Shown here: positions 34,614 through 42,608 of the stretch, one piece after another
Layout: every line of letters begins with the position of its first letter
Numbering within the stretch: position 1 is the stretch's first letter
The notes under the pieces: generated by a model
Seen by the model: only the letters and a program-made list of their open reading frames with translations
Told to the model about the DNA's origin: nothing
Database searches by the model: none
Made by a program: the position numbers and the translations under genes
Assembly (NCBI RefSeq): GCF_033101155.1
Contig: NZ_JAWMPX010000005.1
Coordinates: forward strand, 62,001-126,000
DNA: 64,000 nucleotides
DNA from: Tropicimonas sp033101155
GTDB taxonomy: Bacteria; Pseudomonadota; Alphaproteobacteria; Rhodobacterales; Rhodobacteraceae
Reading direction: 5' to 3'

Positions 34614-35650
34614 CAATGGTTCAAGACATGTCCAACACCCCGATCCCCACGCCGGAAGAAAACAGCCCCCGCCCCTCCATCGGTGAGCTGTTCCGGCGCC
34701 GCCCCGAGCTGGTGAGCCTCACGATCCTGATCGTGCTCTGCATCACCGTGGCAGCGATCAATCCCGCGTTCCTGCAAGCGTCCTCGCTGATCGACATGGG
34801 ACGGGCAAGTGTGGTCACCGGGCTGTTCGCTCTCGGCGTCTTCGCCATCCTGGCGGCCGGCGGCATTGACGTCTCCTTCCCCGCGATTGCCGCGTTGACG
34901 ATGTATTCGGCCACGCTCTTCGTCATCAATGTCTGGCCGACCGCCCCCATGGCGCTCATCGTCGCCTCGACGGTGATCGGCGGCGCCGGCCTGGGAGCGC
35001 TCAATGGCTGGATGGTCCACACACTGAAAGTGCCTTCGCTGATCGTCACCGTCGGCACGCAATATCTCTTCCGTGGCATACTTCTTGCCTTCATCGGCAC
35101 CGTCTGGCTGATGGAACTCCCCCCCCAGATGATCGCTTTCGGCAAGGCCTCACTTCTGGAATTCGAGAGCGCCAACGGGGCAATCGTCACGTTGCCGATG
35201 TATTTCCTCATCTTTCCCGCTGCAGCCATCGTCACATGGTACATGTTCAACAAGACGCTCATGGGACGCGCCATCTTTGCCACCGGTGGGAACGCCGATG
35301 TCGCCGAACGGCTCGGCTACGATCAGCGCATCGTCCATGTGTTCGTCTTCGCCTTCACCGGCGCGCTGGCGGGGCTGGCTGGCATCATCCATGTCTGTGC
35401 CAACCGCATGGCCAACCCGTTCGACCTGGTCGGAACCGAAATCGAGGTGATCGCGGCCGTGGTCCTCGGTGGCGCGCGCATCACGGGGGGCACCGGCACC
35501 GTATTTGGCACGATTACGGGTGTATTGCTGATCACGGTGGTCAATAATTCCCTTGTGCTCGTGGGTATCCCATCGACTTGGCAGCGAGTCGTTGTCGGCG
35601 GCTTCATTCTCCTCGCTGCGGCCTTCTTCGTGAAACGTCAGCAAAAATAA
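34610..35650 (+). CDS. Sugar-type ABC transporter permease (second)
   Basis: A 346-residue membrane protein of the RbsC type with about nine hydrophobic helices. Notable motifs are VTGLFALGVFAILAAGGIDV and the cytoplasmic FATGGNADVAERLGYDQRI. Four-base overlap with the ATPase gene indicates coupled translation. The N terminus (first 25 residues) is hydrophilic and Pro-rich. It completes the transporter with the first permease. Confidence 0.93.
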   Translation: MTMVQDMSNTPIPTPEENSPRPSIGELFRRRPELVSLTILIVLCITVAAINPAFLQASSLIDMGRASVVTGLFALGVFAILAAGGIDVSFPAIAALTMYSATLFVINVWPTAPMALIVASTVIGGAGLGALNGWMVHTLKVPSLIVTVGTQYLFRGILLAFIGTVWLMELPPQMIAFGKASLLEFESANGAIVTLPMYFLIFPAAAIVTWYMFNKTLMGRAIFATGGNADVAERLGYDQRIVHVFVFAFTGALAGLAGIIHVCANRMANPFDLVGTEIEVIAAVVLGGARITGGTGTVFGTITGVLLITVVNNSLVLVGIPSTWQRVVVGGFILLAAAFFVKRQQK

Positions 35651-35673
35651 TCCCGCGCAAGAAAGAGACTGCG

Positions 35674-36675
35674 ATGAAAAAGTTCCTCAACAACCCCGAA
35701 GATTTCGTCGACGAGATGCTCGAAGGGATCTACCGCGCCCACCCGGACGTCACCTACACCGCCGACGACCTGCGTTGCTACGTGACCGCCGATCCGGTGC
35801 CTGGCAAGGTCGGCATCGTCACCGGTGGCGGTTCCGGCCACCTGCCCACCTTCCTCGGCTTTGTCGGCAAGAACATGCTGGATGGCTGCGGCGTCGGTGG
35901 CGTCTTCCAATCGCCTTCCGCTGATCAGCTCGCCGAGATCACCCGCTATGTCGATCAGGGCGCGGGTGTGCTCTATCTCTACGGCAACTATACCGGCGAT
36001 ATCATGAATTTCGACATGGCCGGCGAGCTTGTCGAACTGGACGATATCGAGACCGTCTCGGTCACAGGCAATGACGATGTTGCCTCTTCCGTGGTCGGCG
36101 AAGAGCACAAGCGGCGCGGTGTGGCCGGCATCTTCTTCCTCTACAAGGCGGCCGGCGCGGCCGCGGCCCAGATGTTGCCGCTGGCCGAAGTTGCCCGGAT
36201 CACCGAGAAGGCCAAAGCCCGCACCCGCACCATGGGTGTTGCACTTTCTGCCTGCATCGTGCCGGAGGTCGGCAAGCCTGGCTTCGAGATCGGCGCGGAC
36301 GAAATGGAAATCGGCATGGGCATCCATGGCGAGCCCGGCATCTCGCGCAAGACGCTGGCGCCCGCCAATGACGTGGTCGACGAGATGATGGAACGCATCT
36401 TCGCCGAGCAGGATTATGCGGAAGGCGACGAGGTCGCGATCCTGATGAACGGTCTCGGTGGCACGCCGAAGGAGGAACTCTACATCCTCTACCGTCGTGT
36501 CGGCCAACTCATGGACGAAAAGAAAGTGACGATACGCCATGTCTGGCTCGGTGAATTCGCGACGTCGATGGAAATGACCGGCTTCTCGATCTCCATCCTG
36601 CATCTGGATGACGAGCTGGAACCGTTGATTGCAACCGAGGCGGACACGCCCTTCTTTTCCTATTTCGCAAAGTAA
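35674..36675 (+). CDS. dhaK: DhaK-type ketose kinase subunit
   Basis: A 333-residue DhaK homologue that binds dihydroxyacetone or a related short ketose covalently and presents it for phosphorylation. The covalent histidine lies in MGIHGEPGIS (equivalent to His218 of E. coli DhaK). The family also shows IVTGGGSGHLPTFLGFVG and GVGGVFQSPSADQL. No DhaM is nearby, so the phosphate donor is probably ATP bound by the DhaL partner. Tetrulose kinases of the DhaK family are encoded beside ABC transporters in other bacteria, so erythrulose is an alternative substrate. Confidence 0.9.
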   Translation: MKKFLNNPEDFVDEMLEGIYRAHPDVTYTADDLRCYVTADPVPGKVGIVTGGGSGHLPTFLGFVGKNMLDGCGVGGVFQSPSADQLAEITRYVDQGAGVLYLYGNYTGDIMNFDMAGELVELDDIETVSVTGNDDVASSVVGEEHKRRGVAGIFFLYKAAGAAAAQMLPLAEVARITEKAKARTRTMGVALSACIVPEVGKPGFEIGADEMEIGMGIHGEPGISRKTLAPANDVVDEMMERIFAEQDYAEGDEVAILMNGLGGTPKEELYILYRRVGQLMDEKKVTIRHVWLGEFATSMEMTGFSISILHLDDELEPLIATEADTPFFSYFAK

Positions 36676-36685
36676 GGAGACGTTG

Positions 36686-37333
36686 ATGCAATCTCTCGAC
36701 GCCAAAACCCTACCTGGCCTCTTCGAGCGTTTCGCCGCGCGGTTCGAAGCCGAGCGGGACGCGCTTATCGCGCTGGATGGCAAGGTCGGCGACAGCGATC
36801 TCGGCCTGACCATGTCCAAGGCCTTCATGGCAGCGCGCGACAAAGTGGTCGGCGAGTTCGCCGACGCCGACATCTCGACCCAGTTCAAGCAGGCCGGTGG
36901 CGCGATTTCAAAAGCCGCGCCCTCGACCATGGGCACGCTGATGGCAACAGGGTTCCTGCGCGGCGGCAAGGCCCTGGCGGATGCCGAGGTGCTTGACGTG
37001 GCCGGTCTCGCCGCCTTTTGGCGCGCCTATGCCGATGGTGTGGCGATGCGCGGCAAGGCGCAGCTCGGGGACAAGACCGTCCTCGACGTGCTTGATCCGA
37101 TTGCCCGCGCTTATGAAGCACAAGCCGAGGCGGGCGCGACACTTGAGATGGCCGGTGCGGCAGCGGCGCAGGCAGCTTCCAACGCGCTGGAAGCCACAAA
37201 GGAGCTTGTCGCACAGCACGGCAAGGCCGCCGCTTTCCAGGAGAAGTCCCGAGGCGTTCAGGATGCCGGAGGAACGGTTGCCTGCATGCTTGCGGAAGAA
37301 CTCGAAATCTTCCTTGGAGAAGCAGCGAACTGA
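36686..37333 (+). CDS. dhaL: DhaL-type nucleotide-binding kinase subunit
   Basis: A 215-residue all-helical DhaL domain that should supply ATP-derived phosphate to the DhaK partner. The nucleotide and metal site reads LDGKVGDSDLGLTM; the three aspartates of the usual motif are kept, but the commonest form is GDGDHG, so the His is Leu here. GGAISKAAPSTMGTLMATGFLRG follows. AAGGAGA precedes the ATG at 36686, 10 bases after the dhaK stop. A terminator follows at 37359. Confidence 0.88.
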   Translation: MQSLDAKTLPGLFERFAARFEAERDALIALDGKVGDSDLGLTMSKAFMAARDKVVGEFADADISTQFKQAGGAISKAAPSTMGTLMATGFLRGGKALADAEVLDVAGLAAFWRAYADGVAMRGKAQLGDKTVLDVLDPIARAYEAQAEAGATLEMAGAAAAQAASNALEATKELVAQHGKAAAFQEKSRGVQDAGGTVACMLAEELEIFLGEAAN

Positions 37334-37358
37334 ACGTCTACCGACCTTGCGAACAGGG

Positions 37359-37384
37359 CAGGCGCTCACGAGCGCCTGTCTTTA
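37359..37384 (+). terminator. Rho-independent terminator after dhaL
   Basis: An 8-bp stem (37359-37366 with 37371-37378), a 4-base loop and a TCTTT tail lie 26 bases after the dhaL stop and close the operon. Confidence 0.7.
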
Positions 37385-37653
37385 AATTCGGGGAGTCCAT
37401 TCGGTCGGTTTCAATGATCCGTCACCGGCAATTTTCCTCGCTCACGTGCCAAGTGCAACTGCGTCAGCCCCCCCTACAGACCGAAGGTTCCCTTTCGTCT
37501 TTGACATGCCTGGAGAGGCGCGTTCTGAGGCCGCCGTCGCCCGATCCGTGATGCGACTCCTCTCGTGGCCTCGAAGGCAAAGACTGTGGTGATGGATCAG
37601 CGGTCGCTCGGCATTCGAACGGCCTTCAACGAGAGCGTCTGGTGGTCCACCAG
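37385..37653. other. Intergenic stretch with no recognised gene
   Basis: About 270 bases between the dhaL terminator and the stop of the convergent GGDEF gene. Short frames with poor starts are present and I saw no repeat or RNA gene. Confidence 0.5.
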
Positions 37654-38538
37654 CTATCCACCGGGACGGTGCAGCAGCAAACCGCCTGCGGCGGAACCGC
37701 GCTCACTGTCGGAGTACAACGCCTTAGCGCATACGACGCGATTGCGACCCGTGGATTTTGCCTGGAACACGGCCCGGTCCGCGGCCTCGAGGACCTGCCA
37801 GCCAGCGACCCCACGGTGACCGCACGCGACCCCGATGGATGCGGTTACGCCGCGCCCTTCGATCGCCACGCGGTCCTCGAGTGCAATCCTGACACGCTCC
37901 GCAGCCTGGCGCCCATCCTCCAATGTCGCGCCCGGTAGACAGGCGAGAAACTCCTCGCCACCGATCCGGGCCAACACGTCGCCGCTTCGAAAGGTGGTTG
38001 CCAGCAGATCGGATACGTTCATCAGGATTCGGTCGCCAGCCGCATGACCGAACTCGTCATTGATGTCCTTGAACCGATCCAGATCGATGACCAGGATCGC
38101 GCCCGGCCGGGTCGTCGGCATACGCCGCTCAAGACCGCGTCGGTTGAGCAGGCCGGTCAGCGGATCCCGTTCGGCTTCCTGCGCGGCGATGTGAAGCTGC
38201 TTGTCCAGATGGACCGCCATCCGGTTGGCGCATTCCATCAGCAGGCCAAGCTCGTCCCGATAACACTCCGGCAAGGCGCGCGCTCGATACCCTGCTTCCG
38301 TCCTTTGAAGGGAGTCCGATACTTTTGCAAGCGGCGCCAGCAGCTCTGCAATCGCACGCTGCGCCACGATCCCGGCAACGACAGCGGCCGATATCAATGT
38401 TGCGACGCCCGCATTCGTGCCTGTTGGCACCAGAAGAGCAGCGAGGACCGGCATCGCCAGCGCCACCGCCAGAATGGCAACAAATTTGGCGACGTAGGAT
38501 TCCGGCAGAAACCTGTTCAGCTGATCATATAGTCGCAT
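37654..38538 (-). CDS. Diguanylate cyclase (GGDEF domain) with membrane anchor
   Basis: A 294-residue enzyme making cyclic di-GMP. Two adjacent transmembrane helices lie at about residues 18-65 (VAILAVALAMPVLAALLV, VATLISAAVVAGIVA), followed by a short HAMP-like linker. The GGDEF domain (about 125-275) opens with DPLTGLLNRRGLERRM and has LARIGGEEFLACLPG. An inhibitory I-site RSGD lies five residues before GGEEF, the normal spacing. ATG 38538 is preferred over GTG 38547, which is only one base from the GGAGG box. Confidence 0.9.
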   Translation of the reverse strand: MRLYDQLNRFLPESYVAKFVAILAVALAMPVLAALLVPTGTNAGVATLISAAVVAGIVAQRAIAELLAPLAKVSDSLQRTEAGYRARALPECYRDELGLLMECANRMAVHLDKQLHIAAQEAERDPLTGLLNRRGLERRMPTTRPGAILVIDLDRFKDINDEFGHAAGDRILMNVSDLLATTFRSGDVLARIGGEEFLACLPGATLEDGRQAAERVRIALEDRVAIEGRGVTASIGVACGHRGVAGWQVLEAADRAVFQAKSTGRNRVVCAKALYSDSERGSAAGGLLLHRPGG

Positions 38539-38613
38539 GAACCACACCTCCGCACTCAGCCTAGGTCCGGCATCTTAAGGAATGATCAAGATCCGGCCGG
38601 CACACACGGCCGA

Positions 38614-38646
38614 ACGAAGAAAGGGGCCGCCAAATGGCGACCCCTT
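38614..38646 (-). terminator. Terminator after groEL
   Basis: On the minus strand an 11-bp stem (38636-38646 with 38621-38631, one G-U pair) with a 4-base loop is followed by TTCTTCG. It lies about 27 bases past the groEL stop. Confidence 0.65.
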
Positions 38647-38672
38647 CCCGATCTTTCCCGATATGGGGGCAA

Positions 38673-40319
38673 TTACATCATGCCGCCCATGCCGCCCATG
38701 TCCGGCATGCCGCCACCGGCACCACCGGCGCCCGGCTTCTCCGGCTTGTCGGCAACCATGGCTTCGGTGGTGATCAGCAGCGAAGCGACAGAAGCAGCGT
38801 CTTCCAGCGCGGTGCGGACAACCTTGGCCGGGTCGATGACGCCGAAAGCGTGCATGTCGCCATACTCTTCGGTCTGGGCGTTGAAGCCGAAGCTCGCATC
38901 GTCGGATTCGCGGATTTTGCCGGCGACGACAGAACCGTCGACACCGGAGTTCTCGGCGATCTGGCGCAGCGGGGCTTCGAGAGCCTTGCGGACGATGGCG
39001 ATACCGGCGTTCTGGTCGGAGTTCTCGCCTTCCATGCCAGCCAGTTCCTTGGCGCCGTGGATCAGGGCAACACCGCCACCGACAACAACACCTTCCTGAA
39101 CGGCAGCACGGGTCGCATTCAGCGCGTCATCGACGCGGTCCTTGCGCTCCTTCACTTCCACTTCGGTCATGCCACCGACGCGGATGACGGCAACACCGCC
39201 GGCCAGCTTGGCAACACGCTCCTGGAGTTTCTCGCGGTCGTAGTCCGAGGAGGTTTCCTCGATCTGCTGACGGATCTGCGAAACGCGGGCTTCGATCTCG
39301 GCCTTTTCACCGTTGCCGTCGATAACCGTGGTCTCGTCCTTGGTGATCGTGACCTTCTTGGCGGTGCCGAGCATGTCGATGGTGACATTCTCGAGCTTCA
39401 TGCCGAGGTCTTCGGAGATCACCTGGCCGCCGGTCAGGATCGCGATGTCCTGCAGCATGGCCTTGCGACGGTCGCCGAAGCCCGGTGCCTTGACGGCTGC
39501 AATCTTCAGACCGCCACGCAGCTTGTTGACGACGAGCGTGGCCAGGGCCTCGCCTTCGACATCTTCAGCGATGATCAGGAGCGGCTTGCCGGACTGGATA
39601 ACGGTCTCGAGCAGCGGAACCATCGGCTGGAGCGAGGAGAGCTTCTTCTCGTGCAGCAGGATCATGCAGTCTTCGAGATCTGCAATCATCTTGTCCGGGT
39701 TGGTCACGAAGTAGGGCGACAGGTAGCCACGGTCGAACTGCATGCCTTCGACGACCTCGGTCTCGGTCTCAAGGCCTTTGTTCTCCTCGACGGTGATGAC
39801 ACCCTCGTTGCCAACCTTCTGCATCGCGTCGGCGATCTGACGGCCGATTTCAGCTTCGCCGTTGGCGGAGATGGTGCCAACCTGCGCAACCTCGTCGGAG
39901 TCTTTGACTTCGCGAGCGGAGGATTTGATGTTCTCGATAACCTTGGCAACGGCGAGATCGATGCCGCGCTTGAGATCCATCGGGTTCATGCCGGCGGCAA
40001 CCGACTTGAGACCTTCGCGGATGAGGCCCTGGGCGAGAACGGTGGCCGTGGTGGTGCCGTCGCCGGCCTCATCATTGGTGCGGGAAGCGACTTCCTTCAC
40101 CATCTGAGCGCCCATGTTCTCGAACTTGTCTTCGAGTTCGATTTCCTTGGCAACGGTCACGCCGTCCTTGGTGATGCGCGGGGCACCGAACGACTTGTCG
40201 ATAACGACGTTGCGGCCTTTCGGGCCGAGGGTCACCTTGACCGCGTCGGCCAGGATGTTGACGCCAGCAAGCATCTTGTTGCGGGCTTCGGATTCGAACT
40301 TGACGTCCTTAGCAGCCAT
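38673..40319 (-). CDS. groL: 60-kDa chaperonin GroEL
   Basis: A 548-residue chaperonin subunit that folds client proteins in a double heptameric ring. The N terminus MAAKDVKFESEARNKMLAGV, TLGPKGRNVVIDKSFGAPRIT and the ATP motif AGDGTTTATVLAQ are canonical; the C-terminal Gly/Met tail (GGMPDMGGMGGMM) is intact. It lies 57 bases downstream of groES, with which it forms the usual operon controlled by a CIRCE element. Only the one groESL copy is in the window. Confidence 0.98.
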   Translation of the reverse strand: MAAKDVKFESEARNKMLAGVNILADAVKVTLGPKGRNVVIDKSFGAPRITKDGVTVAKEIELEDKFENMGAQMVKEVASRTNDEAGDGTTTATVLAQGLIREGLKSVAAGMNPMDLKRGIDLAVAKVIENIKSSAREVKDSDEVAQVGTISANGEAEIGRQIADAMQKVGNEGVITVEENKGLETETEVVEGMQFDRGYLSPYFVTNPDKMIADLEDCMILLHEKKLSSLQPMVPLLETVIQSGKPLLIIAEDVEGEALATLVVNKLRGGLKIAAVKAPGFGDRRKAMLQDIAILTGGQVISEDLGMKLENVTIDMLGTAKKVTITKDETTVIDGNGEKAEIEARVSQIRQQIEETSSDYDREKLQERVAKLAGGVAVIRVGGMTEVEVKERKDRVDDALNATRAAVQEGVVVGGGVALIHGAKELAGMEGENSDQNAGIAIVRKALEAPLRQIAENSGVDGSVVAGKIRESDDASFGFNAQTEEYGDMHAFGVIDPAKVVRTALEDAASVASLLITTEAMVADKPEKPGAGGAGGGMPDMGGMGGMM

Positions 40320-40376
40320 TGGTTGCTACTCCTGAATACTTGAATTTCGTGGAAGGGGATGGCGCGACGCCAGGGA

Positions 40377-40664
40377 TCAGGAAATGATCCCCATGATGTC
40401 GCTTTCCTTCATGATCAGCAGCTCTTTGCCGTCGAGGGTAACCTCGGTGCCGGACCACTTGCCGAACAGAACCTTGTCACCTTCCTTGACGGACATCGGG
40501 ATCAGCTCACCGCTGTCCTTGCGGGCGCCTTCGCCACAAGCAACGATGATGCCCTCAGCAGGCTTGTCCTTGGCAGAATCGGGGATGATCAGGCCGCCAG
40601 CGGTTTTCTCTTCGCTTTCGGCACGCTCGACCAGAACCCGGTCATGCAGCGGAGTAAATGCCAT
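40377..40664 (-). CDS. groS: 10-kDa co-chaperonin GroES
   Basis: A 95-residue lid for GroEL: MAFTPLHDRVLVERAESEEK, then the mobile-loop region TAGGLIIPDSAKDKPAEG and the end TLDGKELLIMKESDIMGII. A good ribosome-binding site (TAGGAG) precedes the ATG. The CIRCE element is 35-61 bases upstream of the start. Confidence 0.97.
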   Translation of the reverse strand: MAFTPLHDRVLVERAESEEKTAGGLIIPDSAKDKPAEGIIVACGEGARKDSGELIPMSVKEGDKVLFGKWSGTEVTLDGKELLIMKESDIMGIIS

Positions 40665-40698
40665 GTCGGAACGCTCCTACGTTCTAGGTGTTTCGCTT

Positions 40699-40725
40699 TT
40701 ATCACTCGCTACAGGCGAGTGCTAA
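40699..40725 (-). promoter_or_regulatory. CIRCE element, HrcA operator of groESL
   Basis: Minus-strand TTAGCACTC-N9-GAGTGATAA differs from the consensus TTAGCACTC-N9-GAGTGCTAA at one position. Its place before groES indicates HrcA repression relieved by heat. Confidence 0.88.
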
Positions 40726-40878
40726 CGAAGGGCATTTAGGCAAGGTGAGGAAACGAGTCAACAGGCGTCGCGGCAGAAAAGTCACAAATTCGCGCCTGAT
40801 CGGAACGTCATATAGTGAGACTCGGTCGAACATGCTAGGTGCGGCCCACCTCGCCAGTCGCGAGAGGAGGACCCGTAC
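40726..40878. other. Upstream region of groES and of small plus-strand ORFs
   Basis: Contains the groES promoter region on the minus strand and the leader toward the small plus-strand ORFs. No clear sigma-70 hexamer pair was assigned on either strand. Confidence 0.4.
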
Positions 40879-40908
40879 ATGATGAGCAATCTTTCCCACG
40901 CCTGCTGA
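40879..40908 (+). CDS. Possible nine-codon leader peptide
   Basis: GAGGAGG at 40864-40870 is one of the strongest ribosome-binding sites of this region and is followed by ATG ATG and the tiny frame MMSNLSHAC, ending in TGA. This may be a leader peptide or simply a short translated ORF. No terminator hairpin was found right after it. The downstream gene may be the 41123 or 41226 frame. Confidence 0.28.
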   Translation: MMSNLSHAC

Positions 40909-41122
40909 CCAGGCCTCAGCTCTCCGGCCATGCCACGCGCAGGCCGTCCTCCCGACAGCTCTCTCAATCGCCCCTGATGCCACGGAAACCTCGCAAGCGT
41001 TTCCCTGCCGCTTCGGCCCTTGAATGATCCGCGACGAGTCCGGCCCACCGGAGACCCATTCCCTTTTCGGCCCCGCCACAGGCGGGCCACCCATGCACAA
41101 ACCCAACAAGAGAGGTGTCTTT

Positions 41123-41275
41123 ATGACCAGCACCAGAAATTCCCTCCGACGCCCCGCAGAGGCGCCGACCCATTCCGGCCATCTCGCCGAACAGGACCAA
41201 AAATTTATGAATCACGAGGTTCACGATGATTCCGCCCATCACCGACATCACCATTCTGAACGACATAAACGCTGA
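41123..41275 (+). CDS. Small ORF, 50 codons
   Basis: AGAGAGG seven bases before the ATG gives a plausible start. The product starts MTSTRNSLRRPAEAPTHSGH and ends in a His-rich stretch. It overlaps the 80-codon frame at 41226, which has the better coding appearance. It could be a leader or spurious. Confidence 0.28.
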   Translation: MTSTRNSLRRPAEAPTHSGHLAEQDQKFMNHEVHDDSAHHRHHHSERHKR

Positions 41276-41468
41276 ACGGTTCCGGCGCGACGCCTACCTG
41301 CTGCATGCGAGTGTCAACCTGCCCGAAAGCCCGGCCGTCCGTGCCGAGATCGCGGCCATGCTCGACAATGCCGAGCGTCCTGCCCCTGAACCGGCACGCC
41401 CCGCGCGCCGGATCCGGGACTGGTTCCCCCGCTGGGTCGGTTGGCTGCGCACCATGCCGATGCCGTAA
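41226..41468 (+). CDS. Small hypothetical protein
   Basis: An 80-residue frame with GAGG six bases before ATG 41226. It has a helical centre (ERFRRDAYLLHASVNLPESP, then RAEIAAMLDNAE) and a basic Pro/Arg-rich tail ending GWLRTMPMP. No signal or membrane segment is present. The DAYLLHA region looks like the helix of other small Rhodobacterales proteins, but the family was not identified. A GC-rich hairpin follows at 41481. Confidence 0.5.
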   Translation: MIPPITDITILNDINAERFRRDAYLLHASVNLPESPAVRAEIAAMLDNAERPAPEPARPARRIRDWFPRWVGWLRTMPMP

Positions 41469-41480
41469 ACCATATCAATG

Positions 41481-41508
41481 CTCCGCCCCGGCACCTTTCG
41501 GGGCGGAG
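41481..41508 (+). terminator. GC-rich hairpin after the small gene
   Basis: CTCCGCCCC (41481-41489) pairs with GGGGCGGAG (41500-41508); the loop is 10 bases. No T run follows, so termination is uncertain. Confidence 0.4.
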
Positions 41509-41659
41509 ACCTGCGTTGGACCGCACGCAGTTTCCGCAGATAAGAAACCATTTCCAAAGCCCTGAGAGAACGAGGCGCCGCAACCGTCGTTCCCCCGATC
41601 ACCCGCCGCGCCAAGTTGGGCGCGACCCCGGGATGCATGCGGGCAAACGCGCAGCGCCC

Positions 41660-42247
41660 TTAGAGAACGGTGTAGACGGCTTCGCTCCGGATCTGCCAAC
41701 CGCCCTTCGTCCCCATCATCGGGTTCGCCTTGACGTTCTTGGAGACGCCAAGACTGCTCTTGGAGACGAAATAGTGGTCAACCGCGCTGGAGGTTGCCAC
41801 ACAGAAAAGCAGGGTCGAACCATCGACACCGGGATAGGCAGTCAACTTTCCGGACGTGTCATATTCGGCCACAGCCTCATTCCCGTTGGCGGACAACAGA
41901 TCCGCGTAGGCGTCACGTTGCGAGGTATCGGGATTGGTGTCCACATGTCCGGCCGTAAGGGCACCCTGTTTCTTGTACAGGGTCATCACGCACCCGGTGA
42001 ATTCACCGCTGATCGCTTCCTGCCCGCCAAGTGCAACCTGATTGATCATTCCGGGCCGGTAAGGAAGGATGCGGACCTTTTTCATCGACCCCAGATCCGT
42101 GCGCTTCGAAGCTTCGAAAAACTCGACAACCATTGACGCTCCGACAGGCACAACGCGGTAGCAGCCATCGAATGCGGGCCGACCCGAATTCACCAGTTCC
42201 GCAAGGCCCATGATCTTCGTGCCCTTGTTAAGGTATTTGCTAAGCAT
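41660..42247 (-). CDS. Hypothetical protein with a Cys-His spacing like CNF1-type deamidases
   Basis: A 195-residue protein without a signal peptide. Cys86 lies in SGEFTGCVMTLY and His101 in GALTAGHVDT, a separation of 15 residues. The catalytic pair of CNF1-type deamidase toxins (Cys866 and His881) has the same spacing and a similar S-G-C context. No other similarity was recognised, so this is a motif-level suggestion only. The start at ATG 42247 has GGGAGAG four bases upstream. It overlaps the end of the lipoprotein frame before it. Confidence 0.6.
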   Translation of the reverse strand: MLSKYLNKGTKIMGLAELVNSGRPAFDGCYRVVPVGASMVVEFFEASKRTDLGSMKKVRILPYRPGMINQVALGGQEAISGEFTGCVMTLYKKQGALTAGHVDTNPDTSQRDAYADLLSANGNEAVAEYDTSGKLTAYPGVDGSTLLFCVATSSAVDHYFVSKSSLGVSKNVKANPMMGTKGGWQIRSEAVYTVL

Positions 42248-42515
42248 TTTCTCTCCCTTTGCCTCGCGCCCGGTAAATCTCGCAGGGGCGCCCCGCTTCG
42301 CCAACAATGCTCACAACTCCCTGTTCTGACAAGCTTCGCCTGCCCCTTGCAGACAACGTCCCGTCGTTTCCGCAGGCGGGCCTGCGTGCCTGAGACGGGG
42401 ACGTGTCCGCAGGCCGGGATTTCATCGGAGCAGCGTCGTCATCCGCGCCGGACCTCGAACAGCACGCCGCCAGAGCCACAAAAGAGTATCCAGCGATCTT
42501 GCTGCGACGCAGCAT
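42240..42515 (-). CDS. Small predicted lipoprotein
   Basis: A 91-residue frame starting MLRRSKIAGYSFVALAACCS: a short basic start, a hydrophobic core and the lipobox LAAC typical of signal peptidase II substrates, followed by Cys and a polar, Asp/Arg-rich chain with two more cysteines. Its stop overlaps the start of the next gene (42240-42247), suggesting translational coupling. The ribosome-binding site is weak (ACGAGAA). It could also be a chance frame. Confidence 0.42.
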   Translation of the reverse strand: MLRRSKIAGYSFVALAACCSRSGADDDAAPMKSRPADTSPSQARRPACGNDGTLSARGRRSLSEQGVVSIVGEAGRPCEIYRARGKGRENA

Positions 42516-42608
42516 TTTCTCGTCAGCGCGCCCAATCGCCCCATGACAGCGGGTCCCCTTCCCGCTACAAGGGCGACGATTTGTACCTCTGACGACGGAA
42601 ATTGCCCC

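Noticed and set aside
38634..40343. A 569-codon plus-strand open frame opposite groEL
   Set aside because: Caused by codon bias of groEL; its low-complexity Leu/Asp-rich translation matches no protein, and groEL is certain.
40801..40829. GGAAC-N16-CGGTC resembling an EcfG (sigma ECF15) promoter
   Set aside because: The -10 differs from CGTT in the key positions, so I do not claim it, although it would precede the small ORFs.
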